From Brachypterus glaber (taxonomy: Eukaryota > Arthropoda > Insecta > Coleoptera > Kateretidae), in contig OY294050.1 of NCBI GenBank assembly GCA_958510825.1, positions 11,385,340-11,449,339 on the forward strand: a DNA stretch of 64,000 nucleotides. Reading direction: 5' to 3'. This document shows, piece after piece, positions 34,101-46,256 of the stretch. The notes below the pieces were generated by a model. It did no database searches. It was not told the DNA's origin and saw nothing but the letters and a program-made list of their open reading frames with translations. The translations under genes were made by a program, and so were the position numbers. Position 1 is the first letter of the stretch; each line of letters starts with the position of its first letter.

Positions 34101-34520
34101 CACGGAAAAAAAAATTATAGCTAGGAGCGCTATAGCACACATACCAAGCAAATTATAATCGCTTATTATATAAATACAAGGCTTTCTCTTACAATTATGG
34201 CAGTCAGTGTAAAAATTTATATGAAATACTTTAATTGTTTAGTGAATAATAAAATATAACAAATAGTATGACATTTATAGCTTAAATAGATTTAATTATT
34301 GTCCGTGCTAATAATTTTTATAATATAATAAAATTTCTGTAAATTTATAATAGTGCCTGTAATAAATATAATCGTGTCTGTAATATATATAATCGTTTCC
34401 AATTTATTTTTAACATTATTAGTTATTGTGTCCCTTATAATCTATAGCTTAAATCACTATAATTTGCCACTGTTACCAAATATCTATGTATAGCGCAGAG
34501 CCCACTAATTTCTTTCCGTG
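34101..34520. mobile_element. MITE with CACGGAAAAAA termini, ~420 bp
   Basis: CACGGAAAAAAAAATTATAG at 34101 is mirrored by CTAATTTCTTTCCGTG ending at 34520, followed inward by AGGAGCGCTATA / TATAGCGCAGAG. The inner part repeats a TAATAAATATAATCGT(G/T)TC word. No coding. Confidence 0.6.
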
Positions 34521-34622
34521 CACTGTAAAAAGTAATATTTAACTTTTAATTCCAATTTTATATAATCCTACTTTTTCATTTTCTATGCAGTACAGTGGAG
34601 GTTTCTAGGTCTCCCGAAAATT

Positions 34623-35015
34623 ACACAGGCCAACAAGGATTTTGCTATAAGCCATGCCAAAAATCTTATTCTTTAACATGAAGTTATGGACAATTGTCTA
34701 CATCAATAAAATCAAAAGAAACCATTTGACACATTTTTAGAAAGATAAAAACAAAAATAAAATTTTGAACCACCCTAATGACGCGTTTTTTTTTTAATTT
34801 TTCGTTATTTTATTTAAAATCAGCAGTATCAAAAATAGTTGTATGCGAAAATTCAGAATTTTGCCTTTTTTCCTGGCCCACTGTGCGGTTGTTTAAAACC
34901 CTTACGTGATGGACAAAAACGGAAACTATATTCGAAATCAACATAACTAAATTACCCAAAATCAGCTGTCAGATCCAAATCAACTTTCAAAAATTGAAAA
35001 TTTGTTGGCCTGTGT
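34623..35015. mobile_element. TIR element, ACACAGGCCAACAA family, ~393 bp
   Basis: ACACAGGCCAACAAGGATTT at 34623 and AAATTTGTTGGCCTGTGT ending near 35015 are inverted. Similar ACACAGG ends occur at 15578, 36376 and 62141, so these belong to related families. The interior is non-coding. Confidence 0.6.
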
Positions 35016-35044
35016 TATTTTTATTGTTATTTTTAATGATGTGA

Positions 35045-35420
35045 ATGGAGCTCTCTACAACTAGAATTATGAAACAAAAGACGTCTATCTCTATCTCATT
35101 TGTGATACACTTTCCAGCCAACCAAATAAATACTGTATTTGTTTTTCATGCAACAAATACAGTATTTATTTGGTTGGCCGGAAAGTGTAGCACTGAGCGG
35201 CACGAACGAACATAGCTAATGTGAATCTGTAGAATAAGATAATTTTACTGAAATTTAGATGGCGCCAGTAATTTCTGTAATAAAAATAATATAGTTACAC
35301 TTTTCGCCCGGCCCAGTAAATATTGTATTTGTTCAACAAAGAACAAATACAGAATTTGTTTGGTTGGGTGGAAGTGGGAGTGTATGTATGTCTTCTATCC
35401 TTTTTGGGTAGAACTTTTGT
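35045..35420 (+). mobile_element. two-hairpin (four-arm) element, copy 1
   Basis: Contains two consecutive hairpins built from the same 37-nt arm. Hairpin A: 35107-35143 pairs with 35152-35188 (one mismatch), around CAACCAAATAAATACTGTAT. Hairpin B: 35297-35333 pairs with 35342-35377, a diverged version. A linker of about 105 bp with TAGATGGCGCCAGTAATTTC joins them. A second copy, inverted, lies at 59305-59660. No coding frame. Confidence 0.75.
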
Positions 35421-35587
35421 TCTTGAATAATCTAACGGAATAAATCGCCATTGATCAAATAGTAGATAAAATAATAAACCTACTCACAAACTTCTGCCAG
35501 AAACTAATCAATTTTTCTATCCGAAAACAGAGCGTTCCAATACGTCACAGATTTTAATTCTGGGCATGTCTGATATAACGTAAATGA

Positions 35588-35636
35588 AATGGCATGGTAT
35601 GGCATGCTATCATGGCATTGCCATGTCATGCCATCC
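35588..35636. repeat. TGGCATG-rich imperfect palindrome
   Basis: GGCATGGTATGGCATGCTAT followed by CATGGCATTGCCATG and TCATGCCATCC: six GGCAT/ATGCC words in 50 bp. Function unknown. Confidence 0.6.
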
Positions 35637-35711
35637 AACGTACTGCACTTGAATTTGCACAGTGGCTTTTTTTTCTTCTATGATATTAAAATGGATTAGC
35701 TAATACTATTT

Positions 35712-35943
35712 GAGGAGTGTCTGATCAAAACCCGCCATCTGCATTTTAAAAATGAGTTATTAGTTGTAAACACACTATCGTGGACTATTTCTTATAAAGA
35801 AAGTTTAAAAAATGGCACTATAAGACTTTTAGTGTCATTTAGCATACTCTTTCTGCAGAATTTGCCTCCCTAATTTCCAAACCATCAATAACTCATTGTT
35901 TTTTTTTTAAATGCAGATGGCGGCTTTTGATCCGGCACTCCTC
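35712..35943. mobile_element. 232-bp MITE with ATTT duplication
   Basis: GAGGAGTGTCTGATCAAAAC at 35712 and its mirror ending CACTCCTC at 35943; the arms continue through CCGCCATCTGCATTT. ATTT flanks both ends (35708-35711, 35944-35947). Interior non-coding. Confidence 0.75.
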
Positions 35944-36375
35944 ATTTGTATGTTTGATATTGGATGCTAAGCGTATACGGTAAACTCATTGAAATGATTG
36001 ACTATGGTATAACTTAATATACATAATAGTCGGTCAGACAGGTTGACATGCTACGTTTCGACAGATAATCAGCGAGTAAAGTCAACGAATTAATAATTAC
36101 AGAGCAGTGCAGTATATATTCGATACATTTCATTGTTGGGAAAACACTAGATTTAATAATGAAGTTGTGTTTTTGTTTAGGGGTTGTAATATAAAGCTTT
36201 TAATACAACTGATTTGATAAAACGTATACGGTGGCACTAATTTTCTATTTATCGTAAGATGTCAAAAATTACATAATATGTATCTATATTATGGAAACTA
36301 TAGTCAAAAGTTTTTATGATTTCAAAAGTCCTAGCTCTTGCAATCTTAAGGGTTTATTGCAAAATTGGTAGATTT

Positions 36376-36733
36376 CACAGGTTTACAAAAAAAAAGTCAG
36401 GACTTTTTGACCGGACCATGGTATTCCTAGGTATTTTGGCGCCCTGAATCAGATCCCGGGGTCAGTTTTGCCCAATCACGTCAGGAAAACGAGATTTCAA
36501 GGTCATTTGGAGGTCAAAATGGTGATTTTTTGGGAGCGGCCCCGGGACAACATCTAAACGTTCAGAAAGTATTCAAGACCTACACAGTTACCCGTGAAGT
36601 TAACAGGTCGCTTGAGATATTGTCGCGGGGCCGCTTCCAAAACTGACCCCGGGATCTGATTCAGGGCGCCAAAATACCTAGGAATACCATGTTCCGGTCA
36701 AATAGTCCTGACTTTTTTTTTTGTAAACCTGTG
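36376..36733. mobile_element. 358-bp element with ~95-bp near-perfect TIRs
   Basis: CACAGGTTTACAAAAAAAAA at 36376 and its complement ending CTGTG at 36733. The arms include TAGGTATTTTGGCGCCCTGA and ATCAGATCCCGGGGTCAG on both sides with very few mismatches. The loop contains a further pairing GGGAGCGGCCCCGGGACAA / TTGTCGCGGGGCCGCTTCC. Markedly more GC-rich than the intron around it, suggesting a recent arrival. Confidence 0.8.
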
Positions 36734-36804
36734 TTTTTGTTTTAAAGAATGTTAATAATGTTACGTCCTTGGCTGTTACTTATACACGTCACTGGGACGA
36801 CAGA

Positions 36805-36875
36805 AAGGCGTCATAATATGACGTCATGTAGATCAGTTAGTGCCCAATAATTGACGTCAAAAGACGTCTTTTGGT
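36805..36875. promoter_or_regulatory. cluster of GACGTC / TGACGTCA words
   Basis: TGACGTCA (36819-36826 region) plus TTGACGTCAA and AGACGTCT lie within 60 bp. These are CRE/ATF-type cores. The cluster may equally be a degraded palindromic repeat; no promoter is evident. Confidence 0.25.
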
Positions 36876-39660
36876 TTCATGGGACCTGATCAAAATTGGA
36901 GCAGTACCGTCACCTGGCAATATTTTGAAGCGAAAGAATACTTTAATCCCCACTTTTTTCTAGCCAGATCAAACCTAATCAAAAAAATATGTAGAGGAAG
37001 ATATCAAAATATATCGAGAAACTTGGGATCAAAAGTTTAAACATTATAAACTTCTAAAATAAAACTCTTCTAATAATAAGTTGTATTTATAAACATACAT
37101 GGTAATTAATTATTAATACATTGCGACTTAATAACGCAAAGTAAGGATTTAAAATTGAAGAATGGTTAATTAAAGATACAGATTGTAAAAGCTTAAAAAA
37201 TACAAGCTGGACGCTAATGATCCGATTCGTAATTAAAAAACAAGACGTGGAGTATATATTGTTTTTCATTCCATAGTATACCCTTCGCAGTCAATTTCCC
37301 ATAAAAACAGACTAAGAAATAATTAAACCTCTTTTTGATTTTCTCTTTAAAATGTTTCTTTATGATAAATTTTTTTTCCTTATATGAAGACCAATAAGCT
37401 ATTTTTTGCGAAATTCATTTATGTTTTAGACTTCACAGAAAAATAGAAATCTCCATTTCGACAAAATATGAAGTTAGCCATTTTGCAGATGAAGTTGTCG
37501 AAACTTCTTGAAATGTTTGTTTTTAGTTTATTTATTTCGTAATTAATAGTTCTTCCATACCCTGTCACATCGTTAAGATTTTTTGATTTTTAATTTTCGT
37601 ACCTCTAAGAACAGACAAATAAACAGCCTATTCAAAATAGACGGACATTTTGAAACCTGTTTAGAATTTGGTATAGGTCAGTCTTTACAATCTAGGTCAG
37701 ATGTCCACTGTATTTAGAAAAAGGCACATGACCTCAAATAATTGTGGAGGAAACATGCAAAAATAAATCCATGTTATCCAGTTTTGAGATATTATCAGAA
37801 AACTTGTACAGCGTAATACCAAAACAATTTTAAAAATCCTAAAACTGGCGACATATCCTTGGGTGAAATCAATTGTTATTTTTTGCGCTGCAATGGTTGC
37901 ATAGGTGCAACAGGTCTAAAAAAATGTCTGGTTTCACATGAAAATTTACAATTTTCAAAATTTGATAACAAATCTAAAAAATATTTTAGCTGTAAGGCTC
38001 AAAGAGTATAGAAGACAAATGAATTTTAAACATCTTACTTGTTCGATAAGAAAATGAAAGACTATAAATTTAAAATATTCTCATTGTATTTTGTGGTTTC
38101 ACTTTTAATTAATTATCTTAAAATGACTCAAAAAATACAAACAGGGATATTAATACTCTCCACAGATCTACATTTAGAAGAGTTGGGGAGACTGTTGTAC
38201 CTTGGATCACAATTTACTTTTCTATTTTTTTAAAAGCCATTTTTTAAAATATAACAACGGAAAGAGTCTCTCCTGATAAAACCATTATTTCTTCACACTA
38301 TTTATTTTTTGGGAATTTAAATATTAAACAGTTATAGAAAAAATATATATGTATTGTGATCAATGGTACAAGATCATAATGTACCATTGATCAAATCCTA
38401 GTATACTTTGGATCATCAAAATATGACGCTTTCATAATAATACTCGTTGGCCCTGTGGCGACCTCTATATTTTTTCCCCATGGTAAACGATTTTTTATTT
38501 ATGAAATTAAAAGATCTTTAATTTAGAATAATTCAGTTTCATGTCTTTTTTTTTTCTGCGCTCATTTATGGGCTGTCAAAATTTACTTAATTAATTGTTC
38601 CTAATTTTTTGACCATTGCAGATATTAAAAAAGTTTCAAATGTGTTACTTTTACCTTTACAAATACTAATTAATTTTAATAAGCAATTTAAAAAAGGTCC
38701 TAAGTGCCATCACAACTCTTAGTATCCATTATTTAAAAACTGGATTACTATATTTGTGATTTGTGGGATGCAGGCAAGCATTTTATTAATTTTTGCCAAT
38801 TTTTTTCTGGGCGACAGACTTATCTTTCTCTTTCTTAAATAAAAGTAAATTTTTACACGCTTAATTTTATTAATAAACCCTGGTATATTATCAACAGTAA
38901 AGTGTACCAAAGAAAAGAAATCAATTTAATATCATTTTAGGGGCTTAAAAATTAAAAATACTCCAATACAATTAATAAGTTTAACTTAAAACTTAACCAG
39001 GAAAAAATACTGCGAGGAGAAACTATAAAAAACAAAGCATTATATATCTTCACGGCTTGTTTTTTTGCTTTTACTTCATCTTATCGCCTGCTGTAATTAG
39101 TATTTTTAGCCCTAAATAGGATTACATTAGAATTTTACATTTCCCCCTTTCCTTTTCGTTTATTCTCAATGTAAGACATTATAAATTACATTTTCTTCTA
39201 AGCCTTGGTCTTTTCCTTTCTTTATTTTTCCTGATTTATTTAATCACAACTGTTTAAGATTTAATCCGTTTTTGATATTAATAACTGTATTTATAACTTC
39301 AAAAACAGCAACGTCTCTGAATCTTTCCTGTAATTACAAAGGAGGGTAAAATATGCTAGTCACACTTATCAAAATGTATACTTTACAGCTGTATAGCTCC
39401 CTACTAAAATGATCCTTATACAAACCTAAAATAAAATCTATAATTTTTTAAAAAGCTGTTTTCAAAACTAGTTTATTTTTTATTTGGAATAAAAGATCTT
39501 TTTTTAGCAGATGCATGATATCTAAATTTTTTACAATTGCCAGTGATTCTTATTTGATTGATTACCATTAGAGGTATTGTATTTTCAGTAATATTGTCAA
39601 ATATCTTTTGTTATGTTTTAATGAATGCATTGGTTTATTTTTTACCATCTGTTAATATAG
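36876..39660. other. intron, no gene; one hairpin
   Basis: AT-rich, non-coding, with few repeats seen. A 12-bp-arm hairpin, GATCAATGGTAC/GTACCATTGATC, lies at 38358-38392. Confidence 0.5.
38358..38392. repeat. 12-bp-arm hairpin
   Basis: GATCAATGGTAC and GTACCATTGATC around an 11-base loop that itself reads AAGATCATAAT. GTACCTTGGATCA at about 38199 is a diverged extra copy. Confidence 0.75.
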
Positions 39661-40341
39661 TTTTTTCACTACCAGCCTAAAAGCACATCTTTATTACTGT
39701 TCTTTTCATTGGTAGAAATATTATTTCTCTACCTATGACGTCAGAGGTTCTAAAAATAATGAAATTGCACCATGGTTAATAATGAATTTTTATTCAGCTG
39801 TTTTGGCATCTGACGTTTCACTTAATTATTAAATCACATTGCTATTTACAAGTGTCTTTAGGCACCAAATTTATTTATTGCATGATAAGTTAAAAAGTAT
39901 TAACTAAATTAGTACCTATAAAACATGCTTTACAAAAGACACTTCGAAAAGTGAAAATCATTGGTCCATCATATTCAACCATAGATTATACAACCCATAT
40001 ATTACCGTAAGAATCATAGATTACTAGAGGTACAACCCCCATATATTGATTTTTGAGGCAATAGATTCTCCCTCACAGTTTTCTCCTGTCCCATTATTTC
40101 TGGGGGAGTACCAGAATCATCACTTACATTTCACTTTCTATTTTTATATATTTTATTACACTTAACACGGAAACATTTTTTAACTTAATAATTTTAGCAG
40201 ATCACAAGAAAATTTCTGCCAGAAATGTCAAGTTATTCATTTGTTTTTTTAATGGCCGCGAACGGCCAGCGTAATATTTTAAATTTATAAGCTTTTTCAT
40301 TAAATATTAGTAAAATAAATAAATAAATAGCTAATTAATTG
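39661..40341. repeat. spacer of hairpin-module array (with CACTACCAGC edge)
   Basis: Opens with TTTTTTCACTACCAGC, the complement of a hairpin-module end, without the rest of the module. It is followed by unremarkable AT-rich DNA up to the first intact module. Confidence 0.4.
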
Positions 40342-40508
40342 TACTGGTAGTGAAAAAAATACTATATTTTCCACGTGAGTGAAGATTTAACATTTTAGAC
40401 CGCGTCTTGCGGGCTTCACGCTAGCGCGCTCATCCCGCAATTTGACGCAGGTCAAAAATGTTAAACTTCTCTCACTTGGTAAATAATATACTATTTTTCA
40501 CTACTAGC
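40342..40508. mobile_element. hairpin module 1, 167 bp
   Basis: The left arm TACTGGTAGTGAAAAAAATA and onward (TTTTCCACGTGAGTGAAG, TTTAACATTTTAGACC) is mirrored by GGTCAAAAATGTTAAA, CTTCTCTCACTTGG and TATTTTTCACTACTAGC. The arms are about 70 bp. The tip is GC-rich (TTGCGGGCTTCACGCTAGCG). Confidence 0.7.
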
Positions 40509-40964
40509 TTTATAACATACCATTATTTATCATATTTTCAGACTGTGAATCAATTTTCTTCACCTATAGCAAGAATAATTTTTTCTCTCCTAGTAGGAGT
40601 AAATTTTATAAACAATTGATATCTGTCACTTGATTTTCCAAAGGCATGTCATTGCTTATAATTTTTAATGGACAAAATGCAACAATATTTTGCCATTGGA
40701 TAAAAAATGAGCCTGGCAAATATTATAAATGAATTAATTATAATAGAATATAACATATTATTCAGTAAATAAATAACTTACCGATGTTTTCACGCATTTT
40801 AAAAATACCAAAATGCCACCCACTAAACTGTCAACTTTCAACTTTCACTTTTGTTTTCAGAAATGGCGATTTCAAAAAGCTACTTGTTTTTGCGCGGTTA
40901 ATTAAGATCCAGCAAACATTTTTGTTTATTATTGATATAAAAATGTTAAATAATAAGAATAAAT
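40509..40964. repeat. spacer between hairpin modules, recurring at 57985
   Basis: 40509-40640 is nearly identical to 57985-58112 (markers CCATTATTTATCAT, TTTTCTTCACCTATAGCAA, AGTAGGAGTAAATTTTATAA). The spacer therefore moves with the modules and is part of a larger repeat. Confidence 0.6.
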
Positions 40965-41128
40965 GCACTAGTAGTGAAAAAAATAATATAAAAACCACGG
41001 TAGAGAAGACTATTATAGCCTCGGACTCTTAAATCCCTCTCTGCTACTCAGCTCGGGATTTAATAGGCTTGGCTATAAAAAATGTATTTTCTACCTTGGT
41101 ATATAATTACTATTTATTACTGAAGACT
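40965..41128. mobile_element. hairpin module 2, ~164 bp
   Basis: GCACTAGTAGTGAAAAAAAT, CCACGGTAGAGAAGACTATT and ATAGCC are mirrored by GGCTATAAAAAATGTATTTT, CTACCTTGG and ACTATTTATTACTG. Its loop differs from module 1 but the ends are the same. Confidence 0.65.
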
Positions 41129-42837
41129 TTTTCTGCCAGTATTATTGTTTCATAGGAAAGTCAAAAAGGCGTAAATAAAAAGTCTTATTTTAATAAATAA
41201 ATATATTAAATTAAATCTTTAAATTTTTGATTATGATGATGATGTTGTTATTAAAGGGGGCATTGTTTTTTTTTTATTTTATACTTTATTTTAGTTTTTG
41301 TATTTTGTAGATATGATACATTTTAAATCCAACTAAAGCTGCAATTTGCTTTAATTTCATCTCCTGTTTTTTTCACCTTAATTAAAGGACCTGGTCCTTA
41401 AAGAATCAAATAATGAAAATTATCATAATTTTTTATAAAAGTCGTACATAAGTACTACAAATGCTCTTCTAATACTTGTGGGTAATTTTTTTCACACGGA
41501 TGCATGATATGTATCTTTTTTTTCGATGCAAATTATTGATAATACAAATATTTTTGATTGATTACTATTAGAGTTATTGTATTTATAAATGTAATGCATT
41601 AGTTTTTTTACCATCTGTTCATGTGGTATTCATTTCTAAAAGGTTTTTCCTACTTCGACAATATCTTTCTTTTTTTTTAACATTGTCTTGTATTTTAAAG
41701 GCGAATAATTTCACGGGAAACTCAAAAAAGCGTAAACGAATCTTCTAAAATCTGTATTAAAAGTAGAGATTAGAGTCTTGATAGTTAAAAGGTGGTGTAA
41801 GTTGCACCTTTAACTTAAATGATCATAGGGCGGTAAATTTATATACAGTGACTAATCCTAGTTGAATGGATCTTTGGATGAGCGGGTAATATAGCTTAAC
41901 ATTATCACTAAAAAGGTGCCTAATGCACAACAAACTTTCACAACGGACTCAACATGGAACCCTGCGGTGACACTGTAGTGTGCATTCTAACAGCTACCGT
42001 TCTTCCTTTTCACTCATTCATGTCTACAAGCGTTTATAATTATCCTTTGTCATCGAAAATACAAACACATAAATGAAGTATTTAATCCTCATTTTTATAC
42101 AATATATCTGTTGCAGCATTTAAATAATGACATTCATGAGTCATAACAGTAATAACAATAATGTCAGTAAAATATGTAGATGTTTCTGTATTTGTTTATA
42201 CAATAAGCCAATCCTTAACTCTAAACTAACTAAGAATTTAACCAGTGAAGTAAAATGTATCAAATAATTCTGATATTTCATTGGTCAATGCATTAGATTA
42301 TATTTTGGTTAAGTAAACAATGTTATTCACAATCATTTAGAAATAAGCTCATTGCATACACACGTAAAAGTTGGTCAATTAATTATTTTTAACTTCTGCA
42401 ACCTAAAAAGTTTGAAACACCACATTTTCATCTCTTGGGCGGGAGCTATCTTGTTACTAACTTCACATAGATATGTCAAAAACTTAAATGTATTAAAATT
42501 TTATCGACAAAATAGTTTTAAGTAATTATTTTTATAAAATAACGTCAGATACACCTTTAAATTAGAATATTTTCGTATTTCTAAAATATATTGAAATATC
42601 AACCAATTTAGCTGTTATTTCTGAAATATTACTGATAATTGTTGCCTCTCCTGGTAATTTAACGAAGTAAATATATAACGCGATTTTATACTTTTTTAGA
42701 CAAACATTTATTATTTATGTCGAACGAATATATTCAATATATTTAATATATTTATATGTTTTAAAATTGTTAATAATTAAAAAAATGTATTTTTTATTTT
42801 ATTTTGGTGGAGATCGCCATCTATACATGCATCTATA
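41129..42837. other. intron, no gene
   Basis: Non-coding. 42050-42470 is free of recognised repeats and has moderate complexity; it could hold regulatory DNA, but nothing specific is seen. Confidence 0.45.
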
Positions 42838-43082
42838 GAGCAAAAACGTGTAACTAACAAACCATCGTTTATAAATTTAAAGATGGTGTCAGTTTTGTTG
42901 TAAAAAATTAAATACACAATTGTGAATAAAATAGGTATAATTGTGTATAAAATAGTGTACGTCCAAACCTCGGCGGAACATTTAATTTTTCCTTTGGGAA
43001 TTAGCAGACCGCGGGGCTTCATCTCTTGGTCCGCTAACCTTCCCTCAGGAAATGAAATATTTTTCACCTTGGTATATAATAT
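42838..43082. repeat. hairpin-module relative with insertion
   Basis: Same order of blocks as 29975-30112, ending TTTTTCACCTTGGTATATAA then TATACTA, with about 115 extra bp containing ACACAATTGTG. The 96-codon - strand frame here is a by-product. Confidence 0.5.
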
Positions 43083-44500
43083 ACTATTGAGTATCAGATA
43101 AATTATTTCATTCCAAATTTAATTCCATTTTAAATTAAAAAAAAATTTACAGTATTTTTTAGAGGGTTTTTAATCAAGTAGACTTTCGAAGTATCAAATA
43201 AATTAAGCAAATTTACTTTAAAATCATTCACGAATTCAGTGGATAAAAAATAAATAGTAAACAGGTTTTAATTTTGATTTGCTTTGCTCGTTAATCAATG
43301 CGATTCCTTGTGTATTATAAGTGTCTTTTGTGGTGTAAATGTATTGTTGAACCTTGATCATTTAACTATAAAAAAATGCGTCAATTTATCGAAGCATAAT
43401 CGAAAAGCAAAACTTATCTGTTCATTGAACAAATAAATAATTAGTTTGTCGATGATAAAAATATATATATGTATACGTTTGTCCATTGTTTCGTGTGCGT
43501 GAACACATATAATCATTATTCGCGCTTCAGTTTTATAATGTTTATATTAACTTCTATGTACAACGTTCGCACCCTTGTTTTTACAATTAGATATTACGCA
43601 GATGATAATCAGGTCATCTATATATTTTTACAAGCTTTATTTTATGTATATTGATCACTTAGGGGTATTTCCTCCAACGCCTTTAAACTTAGTTTTAATG
43701 GAAACTAAGTTCAAATTTAATTATTTACCCGCCAGATACTATTATTCTCGCAAAAATTTTCTCTTGGTATATTGTGGTTAAAAATCCACGAAAATCCAGT
43801 AATTACCAGAAAAATTTACCTTTATCCGCCGTATTTTTTTTTTGTGTTATTTAACAGTAATGTTTCTTCTAAAGCAGACGAAAAGAAATACCTAATAAGG
43901 TATATAAGAGTGAATATATTTTAAATCGTTAAACACATAAACGCGATTTTAATCAGTCATACAAAAACAATCGAAAAGCCAGTATTCGCAAACCAGATAT
44001 CGTGATTAATCACATTAAAAACGTTTTAATTCTAGTGGATATTTTGTTTTTTCGAAAGTGCCGCAGCCGACTTATGCAAGTTGCGTGCGATGCGTGTTCA
44101 TGTGAATATGGGCCTTATTAGAACTTACACGAAAGGGTTAAATGGCCCACAGGGCATTCTATCAAACCATCGGAACATTGGCTTTTGATTGACATTCGCT
44201 AAATGTACCCCAACTCTTCTATCATACTGTTAGTATACCTAACAGACTTGTTTGAACATTTGCCTTTATACAGTGCACGTATATTATACAAAATACCATT
44301 CTTCAATCATACCCATTTAATATTATTGTTATTAGCAGTAGTCGGCGTAAACACAGTTATGACTCATTAACGTTGAAAATAAACAGAGAAACATAGGCTT
44401 ACGGAATAATTTTGCCGAATTATGAGGGAAATTCTTATAAATGTCACTAAATCGAAACATTTGACGACTAATTTGTTACACACAACAATATTGACTATAC

Positions 44501-44501
<1 letters not shown>
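43083..44501. other. intron, no gene
   Basis: AT-rich. 44040-44120 is locally GC-richer (GTGCCGCAGCCGACTTATGC). No gene or complete repeat is recognised. Confidence 0.45.

Positions 44502-44569
<68 letters not shown>
44502..44569. repeat. (TA)n microsatellite
   Basis: About 33 uninterrupted TA dinucleotides. The 63-codon frame with alternating Y and I residues is only this repeat. Confidence 0.95.
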
Positions 44570-44572
<3 letters not shown>

Positions 44573-45290
44573 ATTTTTCAAAGAAAAAACCGAATTCGAA
44601 TTTTATCTTTTAAGAATACGAAAGTTTTTAATTTTTATTTATCGATAACTTTTTTTCCCACCTTACTCGTTTAAATGGAATCATTAAAAAAATCAAGATA
44701 AAAAGAAATAAAAATGTAAATATTTAAAACCTCGCTTCAACGCTAGAGTCGACGCGCCGCCTATGCAAGTACTGGAAATTCACCGAGAACTGTTTATCAC
44801 TAGGGATTTTGTCGATTTACTTAGTATTTAATTGGTCAAAATTTTAAATTTTAAATAAAATGATTGGTTCATATATTATTTTGGAAATGGCCCCAGTAAA
44901 CTTAACTTAAGCTTAAATCTAGTAATTTTTTACAATAATTAACATTAAATATTACGGCAAGCGTATATTGGATTTTAACGGTAATTTTTCTAGATAATAG
45001 AAAAAATAAATATGTTTTTAAAATACGAGAGTGATATATAATAAATACTTAAAACGTGTAAATGCCTTTTTCAATTAAGAAAATTTAATTAATCTATGAA
45101 TAAACATATTGAAATATAATATATTTAAATGCAAATAAATAATTTAAAATTTCTATTCCTTTGTCGTAAAACAAAATGGTTATTACAAGAAGATTCTTAA
45201 AATCTGTTAGTTTTCAAAATCAATTATTGAAAAAAAACAGCTAGGAAACATAAATTATATAGCTCGTAAATAAATAAATACATGCCGTGA
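44570..45290. other. intron, AT-rich, no feature
   Basis: No coding frame, RNA or clear repeat apart from poly-A/T tracts. 44735-44765 is a small GC-richer patch. Confidence 0.5.
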
Positions 45291-45297
45291 AGATATT

Positions 45298-45788
45298 ATA
45301 TACTATTCACAGTAAATGGTATATTGTATTTTCCCAAATATTAAAAAAAATAAGCAAAGTTACATTTTTTTTTAAAACGAAAAATATTTTAAAAAATTTT
45401 CAAAAAAAAAAACTTCAAAACTTTTCATTTTTTTAAATTTTTTTTGCGGAAAAAGAAAAATTTTTGAAAGTATTTGAAAATAATAGTTTTTTTATTAAAA
45501 AAAAAAATTAACCCCCCATAACTTTTTTGTTTTTGGGGAGATTACTTTCAAAAATAACAGGGATATGTCCCTCAGAGAACTTGATTTTTCCTGAAATTTT
45601 CAAGTTAATCGGATTATTCGTTCTTGCGTTATTGTGTCTACAAAAATCATTTTCAAAAAAAAAATCTTATTTTTCATGAAACAAATTTATATCCAAGAAT
45701 TTTTTGTCTAGGACGATTTTTGAAAATTTTGGAAAATTCGAAACTACCGTATAATACTATTCTAGAGCAGGCGCTGTGAATAGTATAA
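45298..45788. mobile_element. ~490-bp TIR element, TATACTATTCACAG family
   Basis: TATACTATTCACAG at 45299 and CTGTGAATAGTATA ending at 45787 are perfect complements; the interior is poly-A/T-rich and includes a GTTATTGTGTCTACAAAAAT block. A fragment of the same family lies at 27130-27240. Confidence 0.55.
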
Positions 45789-45842
45789 TAAATATGAGAC
45801 ATTAAACAACATTATGTTAATATCTGCCATGTATGAAATCTA

Positions 45843-46256
45843 CACTGAAAAAAAAGGATCCTTTGCGGTAATGGCATATGAAATTAGGCCAAATGTTTCG
45901 CACTCTTGAATACGTCCAAAAGTGCCTTCTCTTAAGGCGAAAATATAATTCACTTGCCAAGATCTTTCTGATTCTTTAAAAATCTTTGATCTTGTGTGAA
46001 ATGCAAGTGGTCTTGTCTCAAAAGAAAAAAATCTTAGACCAAAGTATTTAAAATTATTTAATATTTAACAATATTAAAACAAGACAAATGGTTTCTGCCT
46101 CAAATGCGCCAGGTCCAAGAGAATTTTAAAAATATTTCAAAAGCGACACATTTCTTGGGACAAGACTTTTGTTTGAAGATACACATCTTTTAAGTCAAAA
46201 GAATAACTGCCAAGAGTGTTTACTACTTTGAGCCAAGAACGTCATTTTTTTCAGTG
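45843..46256. mobile_element. 414-bp MITE with CACTGAAAAAAA termini, TA-flanked
   Basis: CACTGAAAAAAAAGGATCCT at 45843 is mirrored by GAACGTCATTTTTTTCAGTG ending at 46256. TA is on both sides. The inner arms pair more loosely (CTCTTGAATACG / AGAGTGTTTACT). The interior repeats CAAGA and CTTGT words. Confidence 0.65.

Noticed and set aside
44422..44613. ORF with alternating Tyr-Ile
   Set aside because: Encoded by a (TA)n microsatellite.
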